Source of the DNA: Sapria himalayana
Taxonomy: Eukaryota > Streptophyta > Magnoliopsida > Malpighiales > Rafflesiaceae
DNA length: 64,000 bases
Assembly (NCBI GenBank): GCA_029783825.1
Contig: JAREIK010000343.1
Span: 1,320,001 to 1,384,000 of the forward strand
Direction of reading: 5' to 3'
Shown: positions 25,501-40,500 of the stretch, one piece after another
Position numbering within the stretch: the stretch's first letter is position 1
Layout of the letters: each line of letters opens with the position of its first letter
The notes under the pieces: generated by a model
The model's input: the letters and a program-made list of their open reading frames with translations, nothing else
Databases searched by the model: none
Told to the model about the DNA's origin: nothing
Made by a program: the position numbers and the translations under genes

Positions 25501-28500
25501 AAGTATACATCTAGATATTTTTTCAATACTTTAATTTATAATTTTATCATTATGATTTATTTCTTATTTTCATTTTTGTATATGCATGTTTGTAGTGATT
25601 ATTTTATGAATATCATGTGTTTTAGTAATTCGACAAATTCTAAAATATGCTTGATTATTTAATTATCTTATAATTTTTTAATCTAGTAAGTAATCTTAAA
25701 TTATATAAGATACGTGATGTCATTCTTATTTTACTCAATCAACCTCAATCATATAATTATTATATATTTTTTATTTTGTTAATCTTATAAATTATAAATC
25801 CCAAACTTCTCATTTAAGACTCAAGTTGTGTCTTTATTTTGATTTAAAGCAAAAGTCAAAAATTATATAATTTTAAAAGATTTGTAGATTTTACTTTCTT
25901 CTGTATTATGTTGCTTATGGAATTTTTGATTAGATATTCACTAATTTCATGATGATGGAGATGAAGATAATACTCAATGCATAATACTTCCATTTTATAA
26001 TATGAGGAGATGTTAATATCTTGATAGTTTTACATTCAAAATTTGGATAGATTGTCTCATGGGTTTCGAATTCAAAATCTATTATATTTAGACAAAAGTA
26101 TTTATTATTACATTAAGATATGACTTTCAATATACATATGTAACATAATGATATCTCATGTGTTCAATTATTGGTATATTATTCTTGTATAAATATATTT
26201 AATTTCAGAATCTTATGAGATTGTATTGGTATTTATATAATTGCATACAAAATAAGATAATATAATCTATATATAACATATACTAAGAGTTTTTTTTTTT
26301 AAAATATTTTGTCTATCCATTTAAAATGATAAATAAATGAGTTAAAAGTAGACCATTATCATAATCTTATTGAGATTTGTTCTTGTTCACAACTTGTTAA
26401 TCTTTCTTCTATAATCTTAATGAGAATGAGAACACTTAACATGTAACTTATTTTAATTCATTTTAGCTTATTATATAAGGACTTCTCTTGCATATCACAT
26501 TACACTTAATTTTATAGATTGAATTATATGGATTAATGACTTGAGATAGTTCATGGCATGAGAATCAAATCCTAGTAGTGTAAAAAACTAGGGTTTGCTA
26601 GAAAGGGAGCCGTGCATTGTAACAGAAACATGCACTCATACACATATGTATTAGTACACGTATACTATTTGTTCATGTTTGGTACATGATGGATCTGTGA
26701 TATTGATGCATCATGGGTGCAACATGTTACATAGTAGGTACAATGTGGTGTATAATGAGTGAAATATTTGTGGTTAGTTGACTCATTTTGGAATATAATG
26801 CATATTCATTCACATATGGAGTTAGCAACATCATTATATTCATCTCAAACGATACAAATATCTGATGTAATATAATGACTTGGATTGAGACTAGAGGAGT
26901 TTGGAGAGTTTGAACAAGTAACTACTCACTTTTTCCATTTATCTTAACTAGCAATCTAGCTTTTTGAAAGTTTTCAAACATATGTTGATGTATCAGAGTG
27001 AGATAGATTGAGTGACTTCATGGCATGTCCTTAATTAAATGTTAGATAGTTTTTAATATTCTGTAGCTAGATCTCGGATAATTAGGAGTTTTTTCTTAGA
27101 TTAAAGTTATGTCACCCAATAATTAATTATAAATGTTGACAATGGAGGGAGTACTAGTGGTAGAGACATTTGAGTTTCATTTCAATGCACACTTTACAGG
27201 AGGATGAGCCATTCCTGAGAGATTTGTTGGGAGTTATTTTTAGAGAGGTCAATAATATACAAAACTATTGAGGGCATGCCAACTATTAGATTCATCCATG
27301 AGCACTTACAAGACTTTTTTTCATTCGCCTTTATTGAAAGGGAATGTTCAAGATTCCTCCCCAGTAGAGCAAAAATAGAATCTTTTTGATTCTTAGCTAT
27401 TATTTTCATTGTGATTTTTTCTTTCATTTTAAAATTTTGGATTATTATATATGAATAAACAATCATATTACAAGTAATTATTTTTTTTTCACTATTTTTT
27501 TTATTAGCATATTATAGTTTCCAATGACAAATCCTCAAAAGTTATTGATAATAATAATATTATTTTAGATTCCTTTTTTATTTTATATGCTATATTATTT
27601 TTAGCTATCTTGTTATTCTCTTTTTTGTGAATTGTCTTTTCATATAATTTAATTTTAACTTATTTTTTGTTGATATTTGTTTATGTGATTAGAAGATATC
27701 AAGGAACAATTTCTTTAGAATGGAGTAGAGTGAAATATATATATTCTCTCCTATGATATGTTATTACTTTAGATATTGATGTGTTGTTGATTCATTACTA
27801 GTATATTCTTGACTAGATCATCCATTATTAGTCAAGCTAAGAATATTATATTCTAATGGTAGATTTATTTCTATATTAGAGTATGTGAAATGTTAGTTAA
27901 GAAAGTATATCATAACTTTATATTTTGCATGTTAGACAAATGTGAGTAATGACTCATTTGATGTGAGATTCTGAGATATATGAGGATCTAATAAAGATGA
28001 AATCCACAATTGATTTAAATATTTAATTATGTTTATTGATAATTTATGTATTTTGCTTTATCGATTCTTCTCAATTTTAGATCATATTTTTTTTATTTTT
28101 TAGTTATTTTATAAAAATTTGAAATTAATTTATTTAAAATATAAAAAAATTAGGTATGACAATATGTCATAGTATATGCCAAATAATTTTATTATCAAAT
28201 ATATTGATCGCGAAATTATATACTAGACTTTTTATGTTGACATATTCTTATTGGAATGTGTTGGTAGAAGAAACTAAGAATAAATATATGATTGAAATAT
28301 TTTATACTCTTTTGGTAGGAGTGTTTTAAAGCATTTATTGGGAGATGTAATATTAATCATAATCTATATTAATAATTGAATATATTTTTTTGTTTATTTT
28401 TATTATGTGTTCTTTTAAATCTTATATTTTGGAGTAAGGTTATTTAATTTGTCTTGTTTAATAATATTTGTTTTGTTTTGTTTAAGATCTCTTAGAGTAT

Positions 28501-31500
28501 TTAAGATATTTGTTTTGTTTAAGATCTCTTCATAGATTTGGATAATATGATATCTTGGGCTGTGAAGTGTTTCTTACTCCAAAATTCAAATGAGATATGT
28601 ATTTTTTATTAGAGTCTGGTACAATATTAGTAATTGATCCCTATCATTTTTGAGCAAAATTTGTTTTTTAGTAAACCTATGAAGAGTATGAGTCCAGAAG
28701 ATATGTCTAAATTTATTACTTATTCTTACTCATTTGCATTCTCACTTGACCTCCATTGAGGAGAAAAAATTATCTATTGGTCATATATGAATTTATTAGT
28801 TCATATTAACTTTATAGATTCATCATATAATAATATCTTTATAGACTCATCATGTATACCAATAAATACAGATCAAATTAATACTAGATAGATTGAAGTT
28901 TTTTAGAAGAAATCTTTCCCGAGTCCAATTAATTTACTAGTCATTGAGTTTTTTTTTTTTAACTTTGAATCATGATGAACTAGAAATTAGAAGATTGAAC
29001 TACCTAGTACTTTTAAGTCTATACTAGGATATATTTGCATACTATTCATATTAAATCTCTCAAGAAACTATATGACCTTATAGACAACTTTTATGATAAT
29101 AATTCTTTGATTACTTTATGTTAGAAATAAAAGGTGTATTCAGTACCATATTTTACATGTACTCATTCAATAGTTTTTTCCTTATTTATTTTTTTTATTA
29201 TTTTTTTAATGGTATAAGGATACTTAATCTCTTTTTGAGGCATTATGTTATCGAGGATGGTGTTTATTGCATGTTGGAAAATATAGATGCTCTTTAATAC
29301 AATGAGATTTGTGAACTAGTACATTGATCTTTGAGAAAATTTGTCGTTGGTTGTATGTGAGATATTCACAATGAAGAAAGGTCCACATAGAAAGATAAGA
29401 TTATCTTAAGATTAGACTTATTATAAGAGAGTTCATTCAGATATTTGAGATGAATTACCAAAATACACTTCCAAATAATTAATATGATATCCCTATGAAT
29501 TCTCGTATTATTAATAATGTCTTATAAATTGAAATTATACTAATTAGATATGAAAAATATATTTTCTCATGATGACATAGAGGAAGATGTTCATATGAAG
29601 CGACTACTTGAGTTTCAAGTAACATAGAAATTCAATTTATAGATTGTTAAAAATATTATATTGCCTAAAATAATCACTGAGTGCTTGGTTTGTGAAGTTT
29701 CACAAATATTTAATCTTTTTAACTTAAGTAAATATGTTATAAATGTTTATTTATTTATTTGGAAGAACTTTGATAGTAGGTTAATCTTAGGTTTTGTGTA
29801 CGTAAATAATATTCTTGTTATGATAAATAATGAATTAAAAATCATTCAACTGAAAAAAATACTCTCAGCTATAGTTTTTGATGAAAAATTCTGGGAAACG
29901 TAAATACTTCTTTTTAATAAGATCATCTTTTCCAAAAGAAAAATTATGTTATACAAATAAGATATGTGATTAATACTTTTATAATTATTAATTTTTTTGG
30001 TTCTGTTTTAATAGATACTTTGATTGACATTAGTACTAATTTGTAGTCTAATATAATTTCTTTAGTCACCTTAATTATTTACTTGTAAATCATATAATAG
30101 TTTAATTATCTAATTATAATCAAATTAGTTAAAACTTATGTATTCATTATATATAGTTGTTTCCTATTTTTTTTATGGTAGGTTTACCTAGATAAAACTC
30201 TTTGATTATTGATGTATATGAAGAAACTTTTGTCCTTGGGATTTCTTTTGTTGATAATGAGTAGTTATAATTAATCGAGTATTCAAATTTGAGTTGGACA
30301 TTAACTCGTGCTAAGAGATCAACTATAAGTTTTTGTATATTTGATGGAGATAATTTTGTCTTATTGAAAAATAAAAAATAAATAATTATTTTAAAATATA
30401 ATGTAGATGAATAATTCTATGTGATGCTAATAATCATCTATGAGATATTTTGAATATGATATATACTTGAGAAGATTCGACAATAATAACAGTATCATCA
30501 TCACTTACTATAATGACACTTTTTCTTCCACCACAATTTTCTACTGTGATAGTCAGGTTGCGAAGTGTCTACTTTATAATTTGATATTTAATGATTAAAT
30601 TAAAAACATAGAAATGAATTATTTATTTTTCAGAGCTAAAATTCAAGATGAGATTATTATCCCACCTTATGTTCTTAGAGCAAATAAGCTCTAGATATTT
30701 TTAAGAAATGCTTGAAGATGTCGGAATTTTTTTTAGATTGATATTTTGAATATTTACATATTAGTTTGAGAGAGTGTTGTAGCTCATAACTTATAATTAT
30801 ATTTTTTATTTTTATACATTTGTTATATTATGGATGTGAGTATCCAACATATGGGCTGTCTTAAGATATTTATCTCATTATAAAATAACTTTTCTTGTAC
30901 ATTATATTTTGTGTGGTTTTATTATTATTGGCTTGAGTTTGTTCAAGATTGATTTATTTTGATATCTTATCTATGGAGAGAATATTTCTTATAAAATTAT
31001 CATACATATCTATATTGTTATTAATTTAATAAAAGCACTTATTTTGTTTTATGTGTATATTAATTTAATTTTCAAGAATTTTATTATATATCTTTTCAAT
31101 ATTGGGAAAAATTATATGTAAATAAATTTATTTTTTTATATTTTTTTATAATTTGCATAGAAAATAATTTTAATAAGAGATTTACTTGACATAAAATTAA
31201 ATTATTATCTTTGAAAATTGTTCTATGATTAATTATATATATGGATATTTTTAGTTGACATATCATTCATTTTTTAGTTGAGTTTTAGTTGTTATAATTA
31301 AATGGTCTTTGAAGATGTTGTATTTTTGTGAGAGATATTTTTGTCATTTAACATAGTAAGATTCAGATAGTTTCAAGTAGATCAAGAGCTGAAAGAGTAT
31401 ACTTCTATAATACCTACTATATGTAAGCTCCTATGGATTAGACAATAGTTTGAAAACTTTAGTTTTTTTGGTTTTAGATTAATTGCTTTATTTTGTGATA

Positions 31501-34500
31501 ATAAGTCAGTACATTATATCACTTTTAATTTTATCTTTTATGAGAGATAGTAAAATATTGAGATAAACTAAATTTTATATATAAGTTTAAAAATATTTTA
31601 TGATAGCAACTATGTACTTGCTAGAGACTAATTTTTAAATTTTCTTTATGAAATGCTTTTTGAGTTATCAAATTATTTATTTTTTTCCAATCTTGGTATT
31701 AGAAATTTATGTACCACATTGAGGGGAAACATAAATAGTTTGTAAAAAAATGATTACATTTTTTTTCCTACACATAGAATATGATCCTAATAAAAAAAAT
31801 ATATTTTTATTTATTTTTTAACTTAAATAGGCACTATATTTTTGTAATGAATTTAGTTAATCTAACATCCTTAATATTTTTTGCTTTTCATGATATTATA
31901 ATTTGTTAGATCATGGTTCAATAATGCAATCTTTCAAAATGATAATTAATAATATGTTCTAGCTTGAATAGTCACATGCTTTCCATTTTTTATATTTTTA
32001 TTTAAAATCACTTGTGATATATAAATGCCATTGACATCATGTTTCTCTGCTCTAAATGTATAATCTAAATTGAAATAACTTAATATCTAATTTTGGTAAT
32101 GTGCACTGTGCACATATTGTTTAGAGGCCCTTATTTATTTTAATTTCTATTATTTTTATCTTCTTAATACCAATGTTTGTATCTCATATTACTAATCTAT
32201 GTTATTTTTTTTTTCTCTATTATCTTTAAAATGTGATCCATATTCATTTTTCCCTACATATGGTGATTATTTGTTTTGTAGTTCTCTTTATCAATTGCCT
32301 GATTTTTTAATATTTATAACAAATCATAAAAAATTAAATTATCTTAAAAGATTCATGCTTGGGCTTAATATGTTGACCCAAAGCATTGCTCTAATACAAT
32401 CTTTTTTTGAAATGCTCAATCGCATTTTCATTCATTATAATTCTCATAGTATAATTCGACATTGCTATGATTGGCATGCCCAAAAAATTAGTTATGTATG
32501 TATTAATTAAATTCATATGAAAAATTTCTTAATTAATAATGGGTAAGTGAAGTTAATTAATTAATCATGCATCGATGAGATTTATTAATAAAGCACACAT
32601 GACATAAGTGGAATTTTTCAATTGGGGGTGCAATAGCTTTTTGATTGAGCACACATGAACATTGTTATTGTTAAAACCAAGCTAAGAAAATATAACATCT
32701 AAAAAAATAACATAATGAAAAACCCTTATATAACTCAATATAAAATATTTATATGAGAGACCCTTTTATAATAGGTTAGTTGGATTGGGGTAGCCTATCA
32801 TTTTACTACTCCCAACCTTAGTACAATAAAGTAAAAAAAAATAAAAAAATAAAACTAAAATCATTAAACAACAACACTCTTATAAAGTTGATGAATAAAA
32901 GCTTAAAACACAATAGTTGGAGGAAAGAAATATGAATTGAGACATCTTCAAGTGATTCGTGAAGATGTTAGCTAATTACTCTATTATTAAAATATATGAT
33001 ATAATAATGATCTCATCTTATTTCAAAGGAACAAGTAACTAGCTTTTTTGTATTTTGGTTGCTCATGAAATATTTTATTGAAGATTTTATACTTTGTTGC
33101 TTGACAGTCATAGTAAAGAAAATTGAAAAAAGAGAGTAGATATCCAATTTCTTTACCTAGGTGTTGGATCTAAAGTATCTTGTAGGTAACTGTCGCTATC
33201 GCCTTTAATTATGTTTCTTCACTAGATCTTGAAATAATGGTTTGTCTATTACTTTTTTAAGAGTTAGATTATTTTCAAAAAAAATATAATAAATTGTCAT
33301 AGACATTATCTAGGTATAAGTAACTGTCAAACTAGAATTTGAATACCTAGTTAATTGTAAGTATTCATGATTGATGAAAGAGATTTTATGTCATATAGTT
33401 TTTTTCACATATTTTACTATATAAATAATTGGGTGTAAATAAGGTATATCTATTCTGATAATAATTAGATAATTAATTTTTATTAATTTATCTACTAATA
33501 AAATTAATTGAAGGAGCCGTATTAGATAAAGCATAAAACTTGGATCAATAGAATGAACATCTATTCGAGTACAATATTTCACATTTATAAAATAATTTTT
33601 GCTTGAAAATGTGATTGGAGATATTTCATGAGTTAAATGATTCTTCATTCAACATTCCACATTATCAGAATATAATGCATGTATATAATATTTAAAATTA
33701 TCCTATCATCATAATTTTTTCAAAACTATAAAGAGTTCAATATACTTGTGTATTATAAGATTTTTTGCTTGAAAATGTGATTGAAAGTATTTCATGAGTT
33801 GAATGATTTTCACTCATCATCTCACATTAGCAGAATATGATTCATATATATATAATATTTAAAATTATACTATCATCTTAATTTTTCCAAAACTACATAG
33901 AGTTTGATATACCTGTGCTGATTAAATATGTTAATTGTTTATAAAAATTTTATAAATCAGACGTTCGGTGATTATTTCAATATATATAATGCATTCTGCA
34001 TTTTGTAATTCATAAAATAAATTGTATTTGATTGTGTTGTTCAAAATTATATTGCTGCTTTAAATATATTTATTCTTCAAGGTCATCAAGAAGAAATATA
34101 TTCCTTATTTTCATTTGATGTATCATATATTTCTTCCTCCAGGTCATATTAGTTAATAGAAAGAGTTATTTGGTAATCTACAACAAATATTTGAGGGAAC
34201 CTTTACTTTTCTTAGGTGTGAGGAAAACATGTCTAGATGTATTTTATTAACTCTTATTTTTTTAGGCTTGCTAAAAAATGAGTTGCCCTAAAAAAATATC
34301 AACACTCACTAAATTATTACTAGAATTTGGTGAAAGCATTCTTGTACCATTGTTGAGTACTTGAGCAATAACAAAAAAAAGATACACTTCGAGATTCTTG
34401 GTATAATTATTATTTTTTCCTAGGAAGAGATCATGAACAAAGTAATTGCTCTCAAAGATGTTGGAGGATATGTTAGAAAGATGTGTCAAATGGGCTGGCC

Positions 34501-37500
34501 CGGCACGGCCCAGCATGGTTTTAGGTTGCCCAACCGGGTTACCGTGCCGCACCAGACACGGTTATTGTACCGTGTCGTGCCTGGCCCGGCACGGACCCGC
34601 GGCCCAAAAATCGTTGGGTTCGGCCCGGCTTGGATCAGACAAAACCCTAATTTTTTAAAAAAATTAGGGCTTTGGCTGCGCGGAGCATGCTGCATCACGT
34701 CTTTCTTTATTGGGGCTTAACGAGTCTCGCCTGTCGAGCATCGGCTTGTATTAACCACATTTGGTGCGTGGTCACGTGTCGTGCCCACGTGCCTGCACGA
34801 TATTGTAGCGTGCCTTGCCGGGCCAGCCCGACCCGTTTGGCACCTTTATAAATAATTTTTTTTCAGGATGCAAGATGTGAAAGAGTACACACTGATAAAG
34901 GATAGAAAAATGCATCTCATTGATGAGGTAATTTCTTAATTAAATAATCTTTTGCAATAATATTTTGTGAGGATTTATCAGCATAGAATATCTGGTATAT
35001 AATTTTATAATTCATACAATGTACTGAACTTGCATAACATTTATTAAATGCCAGATTATTTTTATTAAATTGATTATTTATCATTTTATGAAATAATTAA
35101 AAAAATAAAAAAGTTAATGATCAAACACAAAAAAGAAATATTTATATAAGTTATGAATAATTATTGATAACAATAACCAAAAAATCTTGTCAGATCTTAT
35201 TTTTATTAGGTCTCTATATGTCTGAGTATATTAGATCGAATGAGTAATTACTCATACCAGTCTAGTGGGCAAGATAAGGAGATTTGATATATTTTTCTAA
35301 TTGATACATATCATACTTAATGATAAAAATATCATTAATAGTTATCTAAAATATTTGGACTTTAGCTAGTGATGAGTGTCCAAGTTGAGAATTATAAGAA
35401 AAAGTTAAACACACTCAAACATCTAGTAGGATATCCTATTATAAAATAGCAGATGGCACGATGATAATATATATTTGTTTCTATATAATATTTAACGCTC
35501 ACATTCAAAGGAAAATTTTCTCAGAATTTTTCAATATATAAATAAATATAATTAGAAGTAAATAAAATTAGAATTACGTGGTCTAAAATTAATTCACAAA
35601 AAAAAAAGATTAATAAGATAAATTCTAAATCAGTAAAACACTTGAAAGAAATAATAGATCAATCTAAATGCTATCATACTCCTTGATTTTTGAAAGATTG
35701 TTATTAGATTTTATAATATTCAATGAATGGGAAAAGAAGATAATAAAAAAAAAGAATAATTATTAATAATTTGAGTATTGACTCATATATCGATAATCTA
35801 AGAGTTTCAATTAAACGAATGAGTAAAAAAATAAATAATACTTGAAGAATGAGAAGTATTTGTTGATGTCATAATAAAAAATTTGGGTCTGTGTCACACA
35901 CAAATACTGCTGAAAAACTTATTCCAATCATTCCTTATTTTTTTTTTTGCAACTCCATATTTAATGTGCGTACCTGCAAGGCACCCTACGTGCAATTGTC
36001 CACAGTTTTCTTAGCACAATATACTGTAATGGCATGCCTAGGGTTTGACATGCCCTGCTTCACCATGCCTCACCGTGCGTCGCACGCATAGTGGGTGTGA
36101 CATAGGCAGGCGAGAGGGAATATATGCTATAGAATGCAAAATCACGTTCACCATATATTGTGCACACATCATACATACGTGCACTTATTCTCTCTCTCTC
36201 TCTCTCTCTCTCTAGGAACCATATGGTTCATACTGTCCAGAGTTTTTTTTCATTGAAACCATGATAAAATTAAGCCAAGAAAACATATCATCCAATAAGG
36301 TGGTTTTTGTTAATTTTTTTGGTTGGTTTTATAGTAAGGATCTGCTGAAACTGATAAAGAAATTGGTACAACTTCACCCTGACAAGTTTGTGGTATGTTG
36401 TGATTTTGAGGCTCTTTGGTTTTTTATATAATAGTTATTGTTTTTTGACTTACAATTAAGTTGTGTATTATTTCAACAGGCAGAAACATTCAAAGCAGAG
36501 AACAAGGGTTACAAAGCAGAGGTTATGGTGGTTACCTATTGCAACAAGAACTATGAAGGTTTGAATGGCAGTGATGGCAGGCCTATGTTTCGGATATTGT
36601 TAGTAAGTTATCTGACATTTAATTTTTCTTCATTTTTAAAAAATATACAAAGGAAAAAAAAAATTAAGAAACGTATTGTTTATGATGGTTAAAAATGCTA
36701 CATTTCGAAGCATGAGATTTCCCTTGGGTAGTTTTCATCATCTTTGTTAAGTGATTCCTTGTGCTATAGAGTTTTGGCCAGCATGGGAGGGAGCTAATTA
36801 CATCCGAGCTTGCCTGGAAGATACTATCGATCTTAAGTGAAGAGCATTTACTGCTCAAAAGGACTTTCAAATTCTTAAACAACACCTTGGACAACATTCT
36901 TCTTAAGGTAATGATTCATCATAAATGTTGAGGTTCGATATAGCTTATTATTTTATTTTACTTATTTTCCATTTTTTTTTTTTTTTTGATATTGGAGCAC
37001 TTGATATTTGAATTTGCTCTATCATATTCTATATGTTGTCTTTGTTTTTGTTTTTCAATTGAATAAAAAACTATCACGACTAAAATCATAATGTTTCATT
37101 ACCTTAAAATCAACATGATTTTAGTGCAATTCAATTGGCCAAATGGTAGTGCACGATGACGTGTGAGGTGGCACACAATTTGCTAGTGTCACCGATTGTC
37201 TGCGCCAACGTTTAGCATTGCTAATGATGATGCCAACATTTTGTGAAACAAAAACATTAGGGTTTTCATGTGATTCTTGTTTTTGTTGTGGCGTGGATAG
37301 TGGTTGTGTAGGTAGATGGTGGTTTCGTTGTGATTCAGTAAGCCTATGATATTTTTAGTTGTGGGTTGTGTTGTGACACTTATACGACACCGATATAGTG
37401 TCATGGTTTGGGTAGTTAGTGCTTGTGTGTGGTGTAGTATAATTGGAGACAAATTTGTGTGTGCATATTATTGGCGCGTATTATTCTATTTGACAAAATT

Positions 37501-40500
37501 AGTCTATGTGGCTATTGTATTGATGCATTGGTATGACAATGATGCATACTTTTGTTTGCATTTGTATCTCTTATCGAAGGAGATGACCTAATTAGTGTAT
37601 GACTAATTGGGGTAGCCCAGTAGAAATTGAAGTGGACATGTAATCATCATGAGTTATTTTAGTGAGGATTTGATTTTTTAGGTCAAATATATATTAGACG
37701 CATGCTAGATAAGCCACTTGAGACTTAATAAGATGATTGGTTGGTGATTGATGCATAATTAATGGGGCATATATGACAGTTGTTTAATTTATTTTGAGTA
37801 TGACAAACATATTTATTTTGTATCACACATGTAATAAGGTTTGAGACTTGATTATGTCGATATATTGAATAGAACATGCCATGTGTATGACAATAGTACT
37901 CAAAGAGTTGGTGTTGGTGATTCAAGAGGGAGGAAGTCGATATTTGTTTGTTTCTTTTATGAAATGCTGAGACACACTCTCGACTAATATAGGATTTTTG
38001 GGATTCATAGGTTGTACAATTGATTATTAGATCTATCTAGGAGGAGTGTTTTAGACTTGCATAATAAGAGTATTTTAGACTTATTTCATATGTGATCATA
38101 ATTTATATTGTGATAACTAATAACCTTTTTGTATGGGCTAGAGGGTATGATAATGTTACTGTAGAGCATTTTTTTGATATTTATTTTTTGTATCTGAATT
38201 TTATTATAATTTATTTTTAATCAATTAATTTATTATGTAATTGAATTATACTGTCTTTTTTTTAGTATTTCTATGCTAGATCTTTGACTTAGGAATTAAG
38301 CAAGATGAATTTTACTTATTTTTCTTCATCCACATGAGCCCCCTTAGATGTTTTTCTATTATGATTTATTGATTATATACTCACATCTTGGACATCCTTC
38401 ATTGTATAAGAAGAATATTTTGGAGCCTAGCATCAAGGGGATGACATTTATTTACTGTGAGATATATCAATTAAGTAAGTTTACTTGAGATTCTTATCCG
38501 TAATGTTAGGAGACTATTAGGAGGATTTTATTTTATTTGATTCATTTAGAGATTTTGTAGGATGATTATATATAATTATTTGAGATATTATATTATTTTT
38601 ATTGATGATTGTATAATATTAGATATTCATGGATATTTGTTAAAAAAAGATTTTTTTTTTTTTTTATTTTTATGAAATTTTATAAAAATGTAAAAATATA
38701 TTTTGGTTGACTTTAAAATGTTAAATAATGGAAATGTTATGAAATACATTTATTATTAATTCTTTTATTTTATTGAGGAATATGAGATGAATTATTAGGC
38801 ATCCTGTATTGATATTCATGTATAGAGTGTGATAATTGAAAAAAACTTATATTTAGTTGAGACGACTATAAAGGTGTAAAGTGGGCTGGGTGGCCCAAAC
38901 ATGGCTCGTGCTGTGCCGTGCTGTTAGTAGTCGTGCCTTATTTATAGCTAAACACAACGTGCATACCTGGCTTGTTTGGCATAGTCTAAAGGCACGTGAC
39001 TTGTAACTCGTGATTGGGCATGAGTCATGGGTCACAGTCTAATGGGTCCAGACTTGGATTTTACCTACAGAAATAGTCGCGCCCTTGGTCATGCCCATTA
39101 TGTTTTCACTTAATGAGCCCAACATAGAAAGCGATAGGAAAGCCTGTTACTTTTAGTGTTGGCTAAAAAACAAAATTTTTGAAATATCTATAGTTGTTAG
39201 TTTTGTTTTCAATGCCTACATGCATAAATCCTACATCTCCATTATCCCATCTCTTCTCTTGTTTTTTATTTTGCCTTATTTTCTCTTATTTTGTATTTTT
39301 TTCTCTCTTCTCTCTGCTCTCTTATTCTGATATTTGAGATTGTGAAAAGTGATGGAAAGTGGTGGTATGGTAGAAAGTAGAATATAATTATTGGCGTGAG
39401 CTTCAACTCAAATAAATTAATACATTTGTGATTATCGTACATAATTGTTTTAGTTTTTTATATTTTATTATTAAATAATATAAAATTTAAAATATAAATA
39501 AAAATGATAAATAATCAATTTAATAATATCAAATTTGATGTAGATTTAGATTATAATGAGAATGCAACTGAAAGATTTGAGGTCGAAACAAAGTTTTTTC
39601 TAATAGTCTTGACTTAAATTGATTTGCCTAAAAAATATAAAATTAGATGAACTTTAATATTATATGCTTATTTTAAAATAATAAAAAATAAAAATTCTAG
39701 GGGTATCGAAGAAGAATTAGTAAAATATATATATTATAAATAAATATATACATATAGGAGGGCATATGACACTGACCACCTTAAGAGATATATTATTAAT
39801 TAATATACCAGAAAATATTGCACATTAGATCATAGTTAAATCCAATTGATTGATGAGATATTTGAAGTTGGATAAAGTTTAACTTTATTGATCATCTTTA
39901 TATACCACAATAATCTTGAGAAAAAAGATATAGTCAATTTGATAATGAGTCTTTTGGTTAAATCTCTGGAGGATCTTATAGTTGTCAATATTATGATGGC
40001 ATATATTTAGCTTATATATCATAGGATTCATAAATCTACTAGTAAGAATGGTAATAAAATATTATAAGTTAAAAAAATAATTAATAATTAATGAATATGA
40101 AATATAGTAGAGTTGTGTCTGTTATATTTGATATATGGATTAGTCACGATGATGTATCGTTCGCATACCTCACTGGCCATTATGTAGATTTAAAATAAAA
40201 AACTTAATAATAAATTTATAGGATTTTATGAGGTTCTCTATTTTTATGATAACTTTGTTATATATGTTGAAGATTCTATGAAATATGATATTTAAAATAA
40301 AATAGTTAGTATAATTTTTAATAATATTTCTAATAATAAAGTAGTCATTATTATGCTTGTTAGAAATATCAGAGACAAGCCATTAGATAAAAATTTTTCT
40401 CTTTGGTGTATGTGTCTCATAATTTACTTAATAACATGTGAAAATGAAAGTTATTTTTTTTTGATTTAAAAAAAATAAGAAATTCATTAAAATATATTAG

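Noticed and set aside
34433..34720. Arg/Gly/Pro-rich frames in the GC islands (also at 40868-41338, 45610-46163, 57551-58269, 63763-63990)
   Set aside because: All lie inside or across non-autonomous hAT-type elements; long open frames occur in several frames at once because GC-rich repeats lack stop codons. No transposase motif.
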